The notes under the pieces are model-generated. The model saw only the letters and a program-made list of their open reading frames with translations, searched no databases and was not told the origin of the DNA. Positions 1 through 7,546 of a stretch of 64,000 bases of DNA are shown piece after piece. The stretch is from Chlamydiales bacterium (GTDB lineage: Bacteria; Chlamydiota; Chlamydiia; Chlamydiales; JAJFMA01), in assembly GCA_030679955.1 (NCBI GenBank), contig JAUXSF010000033.1, forward strand, positions 144,789 through 208,788, given 5' to 3'. The position numbers and the translations under genes were made by a program. Numbering within the stretch: position 1 is the first letter of the stretch; every line of letters starts with the position of its first letter.

Positions 1-1
1 T

Positions 2-214
2 GCCCAGACTGGTGTGTTGACCGAAACTGATGCCAAGTCAGTAGCTATGCGGGATATTACCGGGTATTCTATGGATCAAATCATGGAAGACTGGTACAGC
101 CTAAACTTTCCAAAATATGTTCGGGACATACGGTTTGAGAAATCACCTTTGGTGGCAATTTTAGCCGAGCTAGAGGATAAAATCCGTGGCGTTCCCTATC
201 ATACCTTGAAGTAG
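2..214 (+). CDS. Hypothetical protein, C-terminal fragment (gene starts outside the window)
   Basis: The frame is open from base 2 to the TAA-less end at a TAG stop, giving about 70 residues. The GTG at 14 is only the first possible start inside the window; the residues before it (AQTG) read on in frame, so the gene most likely begins upstream. The visible part is soluble and mixed charge, with no motif I recognise. It ends 6 bases before a family-2 glycosyltransferase in the same orientation, so it is probably the last part of an earlier gene in the same surface-glycan operon. Function is not assigned. Confidence 0.6.
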   Translation, partial: AQTGVLTETDAKSVAMRDITGYSMDQIMEDWYSLNFPKYVRDIRFEKSPLVAILAELEDKIRGVPYHTLK

Positions 215-220
215 GGACGC

Positions 221-1051
221 ATGTTAATCACGATTCCCTCTTGTGATTCGGCATCTATTATCGGCGATAGCTTCCGATCCGTGGGCGCTTGGCCCGTTAT
301 GGTGGTTGACAACGCTTCTGAAGATGGCTCGGTTGCCTTAGCGAGGGAATTGTTGCCTCAAGCGCAGATTATTACTAGAGCTCAGCGATTATCTCGAGTA
401 TCCAGCTGGCAGTCGGTTATTGATAACTTTCTAACTAGCAACGCCAACTGGATGAAGTGGCTTTTTGCTGGTGATACACTGTTTGCTCCAGCAGTGCATG
501 ATATACAGAATGCTATCGAAGCGTATCCTGAAGCGCGTTTGGTTGTTTGCAACTACATAGCCGTAGAAGAAGCCAAGCGGTGGCAATGGCGCCCACCGGC
601 TTTAACCGGCACAAAGCTATTGCATCCGCAGGAATCAATGCTAATGGTGGCAAAATACGCCAATTGGTTTGGACCGCCGCTAGCTCACTGTATTCATCGT
701 GAGGCACTGTCTGAAGTAACGATTCCCGATGGCTTTTCTTGGTGTGCTGATGGGGCTTTTTGCTTAGCTATAGCGTCGCGTTATCCTGTGCTTTATTTGG
801 ATGTCAATGTGGGAGAATTTCATGTTTCCAAGCGACGCTATTTTAGCGCTCGTGAAGGCAGCCCAGAGGCTATATTTGAAGAGTCTTTGTTGCGGCTAAG
901 AGCATTAGAGTTCTTGCAAGAACATGACTCCCACGCGGACCTTATGTCATCCATTCAGTTTGACGCTTTTAAACGATTAGTGAAAAGAGGCGAGCTCAAT
1001 GTTGCCGGCCACATCTTTGACAAAGCCAAACGCCTAATAGGGGGCAAATAG
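221..1051 (+). CDS. Family 2 glycosyltransferase
   Basis: A 276-residue protein with a GT-A type start. It has a beta strand followed by MVVDNASEDGS (about residues 27-37), the nucleotide-sugar binding segment of family 2 glycosyltransferases. Next comes an acidic region around KWLFAGDTLF, in the place of the metal-binding DxD region, although the exact DxD is not obvious. A later WCADGAF segment resembles the acceptor-side acidic motif. There is no signal peptide or membrane segment, so it should act in the cytoplasm. The next gene starts directly after its stop (TAG then ATG), indicating a co-transcribed and coupled pair. It most likely adds a sugar to a surface polysaccharide or LPS; donor and acceptor cannot be told from sequence. 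Confidence 0.8.
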   Translation: MLITIPSCDSASIIGDSFRSVGAWPVMVVDNASEDGSVALARELLPQAQIITRAQRLSRVSSWQSVIDNFLTSNANWMKWLFAGDTLFAPAVHDIQNAIEAYPEARLVVCNYIAVEEAKRWQWRPPALTGTKLLHPQESMLMVAKYANWFGPPLAHCIHREALSEVTIPDGFSWCADGAFCLAIASRYPVLYLDVNVGEFHVSKRRYFSAREGSPEAIFEESLLRLRALEFLQEHDSHADLMSSIQFDAFKRLVKRGELNVAGHIFDKAKRLIGGK

Positions 1052-2110
1052 ATGCGTGTAGCCGTCCAAAGCCCTTACTATGCCTTTGTGGATCAAAATT
1101 CTAACTTCAATGGATATGATTTCGAGTTTTTAAAGCAATTCAAGCCAGCGCTCTATTTTCCAGGATGGCGTAAAATACACTACGTTAAGCTGTGGAAGGC
1201 ATTAAGACGCCACAATATTGATCCGACGACATTCGACTGGATCTTCTCTGTCTCTGAGCTGAATCGCAAGGCTGACGTGCTTGTGAGCTTTTGTGGACGT
1301 CCGGATTTGCCAGCTTTGGCGCCTCCGCGTGGTTTTAAGGGAATGAAAGTCTTTCATGTAATGGATTATGTTTTTAAGGCTAAAGAGGCTGCAGATAATC
1401 TTGTCAATGCAGGAGTAGACTATGTGATGGGCTATGCAGCTCATGACAAGTATTGTTCCTTTTTTCAGCACTACTACAAAGCTTACAGCGGCAAGGTCAT
1501 TACTGTACCCTTCGGTTTTGGTAAGCGTTTTGAGAAGCAAACGCCCTTTGAGCAGCGTATTGCTAAGTGCATAGCGGCTGGCGCCGTTAATCCTGTGGCC
1601 GATCCTAGCGTGCCGCAACACGAACTAACCGACTATATTTCGTTCTATTCTAACCAACGTTGGACGCATAAATGGCGATATGAGCTGGCCACTAATGCGC
1701 AAGCTTTAGCGAGTATCTTAGATAGCGTACTGCCTGTTTGGCCTGAAACCAAGAACTTCAAGTACAACGCTGTTGAGTTAATGAGCGGCTACCAGATGTT
1801 CGCTAATGACGAAGGTTTAATGGCTTTTCCTCCAGCCAGAACATATGAAGGTGTAGCTGCCGGAGCGGTCATGGTTTGTTCTACCCATCCCGCCTATGGC
1901 GATATTGGTTTTGAAGATGGCGAAAATTGCATTATGCACGCGCCGTGTGATCTTTATGGCTTTAAGGAAAAGGTGTCGCACTATCTAAGCCACCCAAAAG
2001 AGCTAGCCATGATAGCGCAGCAAGGTCACCAGATGGTTTCCAGCAAGTATTCGCATGCCCAAATAGCGAGAGATCTTCATGGGCGTATTCATCAGCTATT
2101 TATTACATAA
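1052..2110 (+). CDS. Glycosyltransferase, CgeB/GT1-like C-terminal domain
   Basis: A 352-residue soluble protein whose second half resembles the C-terminal domain of GT-B glycosyltransferases. The segment AFPPARTYEGVAAGAVMVCS (about residues 255-275) is the usual 'E-G-A-G-x' donor-binding turn, and the HPKELAMIAQQGHQMV tail matches the 'glycosyl transferases group 1_2' end helix. The N-terminal half contains a Rossmann-like stretch with VFHVMDYVFK. It abuts the preceding glycosyltransferase without a gap. Its last 80 codons are repeated as an isolated fragment at 3243-3492, about three quarters identical at protein level, so this gene belonged to a locally duplicated family. It probably works in surface glycan assembly; the substrate is unknown. 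Confidence 0.75.
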   Translation: MRVAVQSPYYAFVDQNSNFNGYDFEFLKQFKPALYFPGWRKIHYVKLWKALRRHNIDPTTFDWIFSVSELNRKADVLVSFCGRPDLPALAPPRGFKGMKVFHVMDYVFKAKEAADNLVNAGVDYVMGYAAHDKYCSFFQHYYKAYSGKVITVPFGFGKRFEKQTPFEQRIAKCIAAGAVNPVADPSVPQHELTDYISFYSNQRWTHKWRYELATNAQALASILDSVLPVWPETKNFKYNAVELMSGYQMFANDEGLMAFPPARTYEGVAAGAVMVCSTHPAYGDIGFEDGENCIMHAPCDLYGFKEKVSHYLSHPKELAMIAQQGHQMVSSKYSHAQIARDLHGRIHQLFIT

Positions 2111-2121
2111 AATGCGCTGAT

Positions 2122-2148
2122 AATGGCGCGAGCCTTCACAGTCACATT
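2122..2148 (+). repeat. Tiny remnant of a glycosyltransferase 3' end
   Basis: About 27 bases just after the glycosyltransferase stop (core gcgcgag, then ttcacagtcacatt) match bases 3441-3468 inside the decayed glycosyltransferase fragment, with one small indel. The best reading is a leftover from an earlier tandem copy whose body has been deleted. The match is short, so chance cannot be fully excluded. Confidence 0.4.
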
Positions 2149-2259
2149 TAGCGCTGATTTCGAGTTTGCTTAATCTAGTGTAGGCATTCGTTTTTTTGAA
2201 GTTACAAAAATGTTTTGTCGTTTAAAATTGGAAGGTAACGATAAAAATGGGGACTTTTT

Positions 2260-3177
2260 ATGGTTTTAGTACAGGACAGCAACGGTCAGGCATTCGCACT
2301 TTGCCTCGCTCGTGCAATGTTGATTAGAATTTCCGTTTTTTATTTTCTATTTTTTTGCGGAACGCTTCTAGCGGACCAAAATTGCTCCGCTGCCAATGAT
2401 GACAAAATCATTGTTGTTGTTTCTCCACAAAAAACAGGGACTCACTTGATAACAAAAGCTCTAAGTATCTTATTGAATAAGAAAGTTATCCATTGGTGGT
2501 CGGACGATCTTCCGGATCAGAAACTCCGCGATATGCTGATGACATGCAAAGATGGAAATGTCTTTTTGCATACCCATGCATATCCCTTGCCTCATATCCT
2601 TAAATTGCTGGAGGAAGTTGATGCGAAAGTTATATTTTTAATGAGAGATCCTAGAGATCAGATCGTTTCATTGATGTACTGGGTGAAAGAAAAAAATTGG
2701 CCGGGTGGCCCCGACCCTCTGATTAGAGCTACCCAACATTATTCTCAGGACGAGCTCCTGTATGAACTTATTACAGGAGAGAATTTTGGGGTTTCATACA
2801 CAAAAACATTGATAGGATGTCGCCTGCCCTGGATGGATCAACCCTTTGTCTACACGACATATTTCGAAAAACTCGTGGGTGAAAAAGGCGGCGGAGATTT
2901 TGATAGTCAGTGCCAAGAGCTAAAAGTTATTATGAGTTTTTTGGGCCAAGAGCAGCCAGATCATATTATTAACGAATGTGCTGAAAACCTTTTTGGAGGG
3001 GATGATTCATGGACTTTCAGACAGGGTTTAATTGGTTCATGGAAATGGCATTTTAACCAAAAACATGTAGAAGCCTTCAAAAAAATATTTGGGCAAGAGC
3101 TTATTTCTTTGGGGTATGAAAGTGACTTTAACTGGAGCTCTAACCAGACGTCTAATTGGGAGCAAAAAAAGACCTAA
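2260..3177 (+). CDS. Sulfotransferase family protein with N-terminal signal/anchor
   Basis: A 305-residue protein. Residues 55-64 (SPQKTGTHLI) are the 5'-phosphosulfate loop of PAPS-dependent sulfotransferases, and residues 129-137 (RDPRDQIVS) are the 3'-phosphate binding motif; their spacing fits the family. Before the catalytic domain is a hydrophobic segment (about 21-38) ending in ADQNCSA, which looks like a signal peptide or anchor. The ATG at 2260 has a GGGGA Shine-Dalgarno-like stretch; the ATG at 2317 would give a more typical signal peptide but lacks one. The stop codon lies inside a 9-nt periodic hairpin repeat. PAPS is cytosolic, so export would imply action in a host compartment. 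Alternatively the segment is a membrane anchor with a cytosolic domain. Confidence 0.8.
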   Translation: MVLVQDSNGQAFALCLARAMLIRISVFYFLFFCGTLLADQNCSAANDDKIIVVVSPQKTGTHLITKALSILLNKKVIHWWSDDLPDQKLRDMLMTCKDGNVFLHTHAYPLPHILKLLEEVDAKVIFLMRDPRDQIVSLMYWVKEKNWPGGPDPLIRATQHYSQDELLYELITGENFGVSYTKTLIGCRLPWMDQPFVYTTYFEKLVGEKGGGDFDSQCQELKVIMSFLGQEQPDHIINECAENLFGGDDSWTFRQGLIGSWKWHFNQKHVEAFKKIFGQELISLGYESDFNWSSNQTSNWEQKKT

Positions 3178-3245
3178 GTAACGATAGATTGTCTTTTTCA
3201 TCGTTTAGGTCCTTTAGGTCACTTTGGTCATTTAAGGCGTTACGC
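3168..3245. repeat. Nonamer hairpin repeat, copy A
   Basis: An A-rich run is followed by gacctaagtaacga, then ttaggtcct-type units repeating every 9 bases to about 3240. The left part (gacctaa) pairs with the right part (ttaggtc). It is a near-copy, in the same orientation, of the repeat at 4284-4358. It overlaps the last codons of the sulfotransferase and ends exactly where homology of the glycosyltransferase fragment begins, so it marks a rearrangement breakpoint. Confidence 0.75.
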
Positions 3246-3492
3246 AGTCATGGTATGTTCCACTCATCCCTCATATGGCGATATAGGCTTCAAGGATGGC
3301 GTCAACTGCATTATGCATGAGCCGTGTGATTTGAATGGCTTTAAGGAAAAAGTATCGCACTACTTAAGCCATCCCCAGCAGCTAGGAGTGATCGCGCACC
3401 AAGGCCACCAGATGGTTTCCAGCAAGTACTCACATGCCCAAATAGCGCGAGATATTCACAGTCACATTCGAAATCTATTTTGCAAAGACTAA
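3243..3492 (+). pseudogene. 3' fragment of a duplicated glycosyltransferase
   Basis: About 80 codons nearly identical in layout to the last 80 codons of the glycosyltransferase at 1052-2110. Both contain THPxYGDIGF, CIMHxPCDL, FKEKVSHYLSHP and HQMVSSKYSHAQIARD. DNA similarity starts around 3243 (gcagtcatgg versus gcggtcatgg at about 1867), immediately after the nonamer repeat. Everything upstream that would encode the catalytic domain is missing. An in-frame ATG at 3250 makes an 80-residue peptide possible, but there is no clear ribosome binding site. It is best treated as a truncated pseudogene. Confidence 0.8.
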
Positions 3493-3525
3493 AAATAGAC
3501 TTTACAGGCTATGCATGATCGCTTG

Positions 3526-4191
3526 TTATCCCAAATAAGGATGAAAATATCTGTCCATTATTCGACCGGGCCACAAAGCGATATTACAGGCTATCATTGT
3601 AAAAATTGTCTTGGGAATGATCCAGGATGTCGCATGCGGTATAGAACTGCAGTAGAGAAAACTGGCGGTGGAACTTAGTGTCAAAGCTATTGAGGTGATG
3701 ATTTTTTGTGTGGACTTAGGTTCAGAACACATAAAAGCTGTCACAACCGAATAGGACGTCGCATAGAGCAAAGGGATTTCGGTAATAGAAGATGAACCAA
3801 CTATCTGTCTCATGACGTATGAGGCACACGCGCCAAATGCCATATTCATACCCATACACTTAAGACGGTGGCCAGGCCACATGGAGTATTTAAGGAAAGC
3901 AAGTGCGGCTATACCCCCACAAATTAATTGACAGGTCAATGCTGTTGACGACAACGACGCCGTGTATGTCGGTATGAAATTTAGCTCTCCAATAATACTC
4001 ATAACAGCTCCCGCGGCTATTCCAAGAGTGAAGGGCATATTTAAGGTCGAAAGGAGAAGGAACCTGCTTTGTCTTGTTTCAGGCGCTCGAGGTTGCACAT
4101 CGTTATCGGGTTGATCATCGTCGACATGGAAAATATCAACTTCTAATTTTTGTGTATTACGGCAATATTGAGGTATGCATGTATTTGACAT
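3526..4191 (-). CDS. Multi-pass membrane protein of unknown function (Inc-like candidate)
   Basis: A 221-residue protein with a polar, acidic, Pro-rich first 45 residues (VDDDQPDNDVQPRAPE), then roughly five to six closely spaced hydrophobic segments (LGIAAGAVMSIIG, ALTCQLICGGIAALAFL and others). It is unusually rich in Ser, Cys and Met for a bacterial membrane protein. There is no cleavable signal sequence, and I do not recognise the family. A polar N-terminus plus hairpin-like hydrophobic pairs would suit a type III secreted inclusion-membrane protein, but this is inference only. It lies between two copies of a direct hairpin repeat, so the whole block may be a duplicated or inserted segment. 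Confidence 0.6.
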   Translation of the reverse strand: MSNTCIPQYCRNTQKLEVDIFHVDDDQPDNDVQPRAPETRQSRFLLLSTLNMPFTLGIAAGAVMSIIGELNFIPTYTASLSSTALTCQLICGGIAALAFLKYSMWPGHRLKCMGMNMAFGACASYVMRQIVGSSSITEIPLLYATSYSVVTAFMCSEPKSTQKIITSIALTLSSTASFLYCSSIPHATSWIIPKTIFTMIACNIALWPGRIMDRYFHPYLG

Positions 4192-4283
4192 CTACTAACT
4201 TTTTTACTCTATTAGTTAATTAAAAGTGAGACTTTAGTTTAATTCACAATATAGATCAAGTTAATATTTGGGTTGGCTTGCGA

Positions 4284-4358
4284 ACAAAAAAGACCTAAAT
4301 AACGAAGGATTGTCTTTTCGTCGTTTAGGTCCTTTAGGTCGTTTTTGTCGATTAAGGC
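4284..4358 (-). terminator. Nonamer hairpin repeat, copy B, positioned as the secA terminator
   Basis: Read on the minus strand directly after the secA stop, gacctaaacgacg pairs with cgttatttaggtc (11 of 13) around a 14-base loop. It is followed by a run of six T, a standard intrinsic terminator. The same bases form a copy of the 9-nt periodic repeat at 3168-3245 (units ttaggtcct, ttaggtcgt and ttttgtcga on the plus strand). Confidence 0.7.
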
Positions 4359-4360
4359 TG

Positions 4361-7300
4361 TTATTCTGGGCCTTCTTGACCTTTGCCGTGGCATTTCTTG
4401 TACTTCAGGCCACTGCCACAAGGGCATAGGTCATTGCGTCCCACACGAGGTTCCACCATTACTGGCTGTAGCTTTTCTTCAGCTAGCTCGGCAGTATCGA
4501 TGGGTTGAATCGGGGGGCGGGATTGCGGAAAGTTAACAGGCTGTAGGCCTTCGAGCTCGGTTAGGAATGACCGATTTGTTTCCATACGCATCTTGCTCAG
4601 CAGCTGTTGCAGTGTTGCTTGCTGTGGCGATACGATTTCGAAACGGAACAGGTCGTGGGCGATATCGGTACGAAGGTTTACGGATAGATCATGGAACATC
4701 TGGAACGCTTCGTGTTTAAATTCCATCAAGGGATCACGTTGTCCAACAGTTCGCAGGCTAACATCGGCCCTTAGGTGGTCCATCGTCAGCAGATGCTCTT
4801 GCCAGCGCATATCGATTTTGCGGATCATAAGATCACGAATCGCTCTCATAGCGATATTGGGGCGTGGGGCTGATCCTTCCGGTGCTGGAGGAATTTTTTG
4901 ATCTTCGCGACGTATTTTGTCTTTGAAGGCATGGATAATTTTGTCGGCAGCTCTTTGTGCCAGCACTTCTATATCCGTGTATTCATCGTCAAACTCGCCC
5001 ACTTCAAAGGAGACAGGGAAGTGCTCTAGTAGCCATAGGCGGTAGCCTTCTGCATCCCAGCCGCCTTCTTCACTGCGGTTTTTGAAGTAGGTTTCAGCGT
5101 TCAATAAGCAGACAGTATGAAGGAGATCTACAGCGATGGTTTCGATGTCATCAGAATGTAGCACTTCATTACGGAACTCATAGATCGCTTGACGTTGCTT
5201 GTTCATCACGTCATCGTATTCTAGCGTATGTTTACGAATGGTGTAGTTACGCTGTTCGACGCGTTTCTGAGCTGTTTGTATGGACTTGTCCAGCATTCTA
5301 GCAGATATTGGCTCGCCTTCTGGCGGACGCAGCTTCTGCAGAATACCTGTGATGGTCGGCGATGCAAATAGGCGCATGAGCGGGTCTTCGAAGGAGACGT
5401 AGAATTTCGATGTGCCTGGGTCGCCTTGTCGTGCGCAACGGCCGCGTAGCTGACGGTCGATACGTCGTGATTGGTGGCGTGTGGTGCCCATGACATATAG
5501 GCCCCCGATGCCAGCAACGCCTTCGCCCAGCTTAATATCCGTACCACGACCCGCCATGTTAGTGGCGATGGTGATAGCCCCACGCTGACCGGCCATAGCG
5601 ATGATTTCTGCTTCACGCTCGTGGTACTTTGCGTTCAATACAGTGTGTTCTAGGTTGTTTTGTTTGAAGACGCGAGAGAGCTTTTCCGATACTTCAACGG
5701 ATTCTGTACCGATCAGGATGGGGCGTCCTTGACCATGTATATCAGCAACATCTTTCAGTATGGCAGCGTATTTCTCACGCTCCGTCATGTAGATTTCGTC
5801 GTTGAAGTCGTTACGCACGCAGTTTTTGTGCGTAGGGATCTCTAGAACGTCGAGTTTGTAGATCTCTTTAAACTCACCAGCTTCAGTGGTTGCTGTACCG
5901 GTCATTCCGGAGATTTTTTCGTACATTCTGAAGTAGTTCTGCAACGTGATAGTCGCGTAGGTTTGCGTCTCACGTTGAATAGGAACGCCTTCTTTGGCTT
6001 CAATAGCTTGGTGTAGACCGTCGGAGAATCTGCGACCTGGCTGTGGACGACCTGTATGCTCGTCGACGATAATTACCTTACCGTCTTGAACCATGTAGTC
6101 GACATCGCGTTCCATAAGTAAATGTGCGCGTAGAAGCTGACGTAGGTTATGAGCGCGCTCTTTGCGGCGTGTATCTTCCTCTTGAACTTCCATGCGTTTA
6201 CGCATCTTGGTTTCTTCATCGAGGGAGTGATCTTGATCGATCTTGTGATATTCGTAGCCAAGGTCGAGCATGACGAAATCACTGCTTGAAAGCTCGCCAC
6301 GGCTGGCTTCTTCCCAAGTATGGATACCTTTGTCGGTTAGTTCATACTCGCTAGCTTTCTCGTCGACAGTGATGTAAAGCTGGGAGATTGCTTCAGCTTT
6401 CTCGGGCTTGTTCTGGTCGGTGTAGTAGTAGAGGTCCCATTCGTCAATACCTGCACGGATATCTGGATCTTCTTTCAGGCGCTTGAGGATCTTGTTACGC
6501 GGCGTGCCTTTGTTAACGATCCAAAGGGTATGAAGGGCTTGGCGTTCTTTTTCCGCCATTTTCTTGTCAAAGCGGTTTTCTTCACGTGCCTTCTGTACCT
6601 CTTCTAGGCCTTTACGTGCATCTGTTGCTAAGGCGCTGCACTGATCGCGCTGTTTGCGGACGAGATCTGCCACGCCAGCTTCTAGCTGGTCGTACATTTG
6701 ACGGCTAACGGGCGAAGGACCTGAGATAATTAGGGGAGTACGCGCTTCATCGATAAGGATGGAGTCGACTTCGTCTATGATGGCAAAGAAGTAGCCACGC
6801 TGCACTTGCTCATTTTTATGCATGGCCATGCTGTTATCGCGTAAGTAGTCAAAGCCAAATTCGGAGGCTGTGCCATAGACGACATCGCGGCCATAGACCT
6901 CTTTACGCGTTTCTTGTGGCGTAGCATTGGTTAGAACGCCAGTTGTAAGCCCCATCCAACGAAGGACTGAACCCGCCCATTGGCAGTCACGATCAGCCAA
7001 GTAGTCGTTAACCGTAACCAAGTGGACAGGTTTGCCGGTTAATGCATTCAAATACAGTGGAAGGACGGCTGTGAGGGTTTTACCTTCACCCGTCTGCATT
7101 TCGGAGATGGTGCCGTTGTTCATGGAAATCGCGCCGATCAGCTGGACGTCGTAGGGGATCATGTCCCACTTCTGGTCGTAACCAGAGACGTGCACTTCGG
7201 TTCCGCAGAGGCGTCGGCAAGCGACTTTGATTACCGCGTAGGCTTCGGGCAAAAGCTCTTCTAGCGATTGTCCAGAGGCATAGCGGTCACGAAACTCCTG

Positions 7301-7438
7301 TGTTTTAGCACGGAGCTCATCATCAGTGAGGGGAAGGAACTTTTGCTCCCACTCATTGATCTTCTCTACGATTTTGCGGAATTTACGAACTTGGCGATCT
7401 TGAGCTGTGCCGAAGATCCACTTAAGTATAGAAAGCAT
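4361..7438 (-). CDS. secA: Preprotein translocase ATPase SecA
   Basis: A 1025-residue SecA, the motor that drives unfolded preproteins through SecYEG. Visible parts are the Walker A MQTGEGKT (about 114-121), a DEVDSIL DEAD-type box, GMTGTATTEAGEF, the helicase motif TNMAGRGTDIKL and DRQLRGRCARQGDPG. The C-terminal zinc-binding tail CPCGSGLKYKKCHG is also present. It is longer than Escherichia coli SecA (901) because of an extra charged segment of about 130 residues after the DEVDSIL box, as I expect in chlamydial and Bacteroidetes SecAs. A promoter-like sequence lies about 40 bases upstream and a terminator directly downstream, so it is probably monocistronic. In Chlamydia trachomatis secA also lies near psd, mnmE and nth. 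Confidence 0.98.
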   Translation of the reverse strand: MLSILKWIFGTAQDRQVRKFRKIVEKINEWEQKFLPLTDDELRAKTQEFRDRYASGQSLEELLPEAYAVIKVACRRLCGTEVHVSGYDQKWDMIPYDVQLIGAISMNNGTISEMQTGEGKTLTAVLPLYLNALTGKPVHLVTVNDYLADRDCQWAGSVLRWMGLTTGVLTNATPQETRKEVYGRDVVYGTASEFGFDYLRDNSMAMHKNEQVQRGYFFAIIDEVDSILIDEARTPLIISGPSPVSRQMYDQLEAGVADLVRKQRDQCSALATDARKGLEEVQKAREENRFDKKMAEKERQALHTLWIVNKGTPRNKILKRLKEDPDIRAGIDEWDLYYYTDQNKPEKAEAISQLYITVDEKASEYELTDKGIHTWEEASRGELSSSDFVMLDLGYEYHKIDQDHSLDEETKMRKRMEVQEEDTRRKERAHNLRQLLRAHLLMERDVDYMVQDGKVIIVDEHTGRPQPGRRFSDGLHQAIEAKEGVPIQRETQTYATITLQNYFRMYEKISGMTGTATTEAGEFKEIYKLDVLEIPTHKNCVRNDFNDEIYMTEREKYAAILKDVADIHGQGRPILIGTESVEVSEKLSRVFKQNNLEHTVLNAKYHEREAEIIAMAGQRGAITIATNMAGRGTDIKLGEGVAGIGGLYVMGTTRHQSRRIDRQLRGRCARQGDPGTSKFYVSFEDPLMRLFASPTITGILQKLRPPEGEPISARMLDKSIQTAQKRVEQRNYTIRKHTLEYDDVMNKQRQAIYEFRNEVLHSDDIETIAVDLLHTVCLLNAETYFKNRSEEGGWDAEGYRLWLLEHFPVSFEVGEFDDEYTDIEVLAQRAADKIIHAFKDKIRREDQKIPPAPEGSAPRPNIAMRAIRDLMIRKIDMRWQEHLLTMDHLRADVSLRTVGQRDPLMEFKHEAFQMFHDLSVNLRTDIAHDLFRFEIVSPQQATLQQLLSKMRMETNRSFLTELEGLQPVNFPQSRPPIQPIDTAELAEEKLQPVMVEPRVGRNDLCPCGSGLKYKKCHGKGQEGPE

Positions 7439-7475
7439 GTTGAATCACAGGGTTATCATTTCTAAGTAATTAGAA

Positions 7476-7504
7476 ATTTTATCCTGTTAGCCCATTTAAT
7501 TCAA
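7476..7504 (-). promoter_or_regulatory. Predicted sigma-70-type promoter of secA
   Basis: On the minus strand, TTGAAT (7504-7499) and TAAAAT (7481-7476) are separated by 17 bases, about 40 bases before the secA start codon at 7438. Both hexamers match the consensus at most positions. The -35 touches the base of a hairpin at 7504-7537. Confidence 0.5.
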
Positions 7505-7537
7505 ACCAGACCACGGAAAAAATCCGTGGTACTGGTT
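7504..7537 (-). terminator. Hairpin between the acidic-protein gene and secA
   Basis: aaccag-accacgga pairs with tccgtggt-a-ctggtt, leaving one bulged base and a short A/T loop. It follows the 3' end of the gene at 7547-8497. No T-run follows the stem on the minus strand, so termination is plausible but not certain. Confidence 0.45.
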
Positions 7538-7546
7538 ATAAGGACC

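Noticed and set aside
14-214. Complete 66-residue gene starting at the GTG at 14
   Set aside because: The frame is open to the window edge and no ribosome binding site can be seen, so it is taken as the end of a longer gene.
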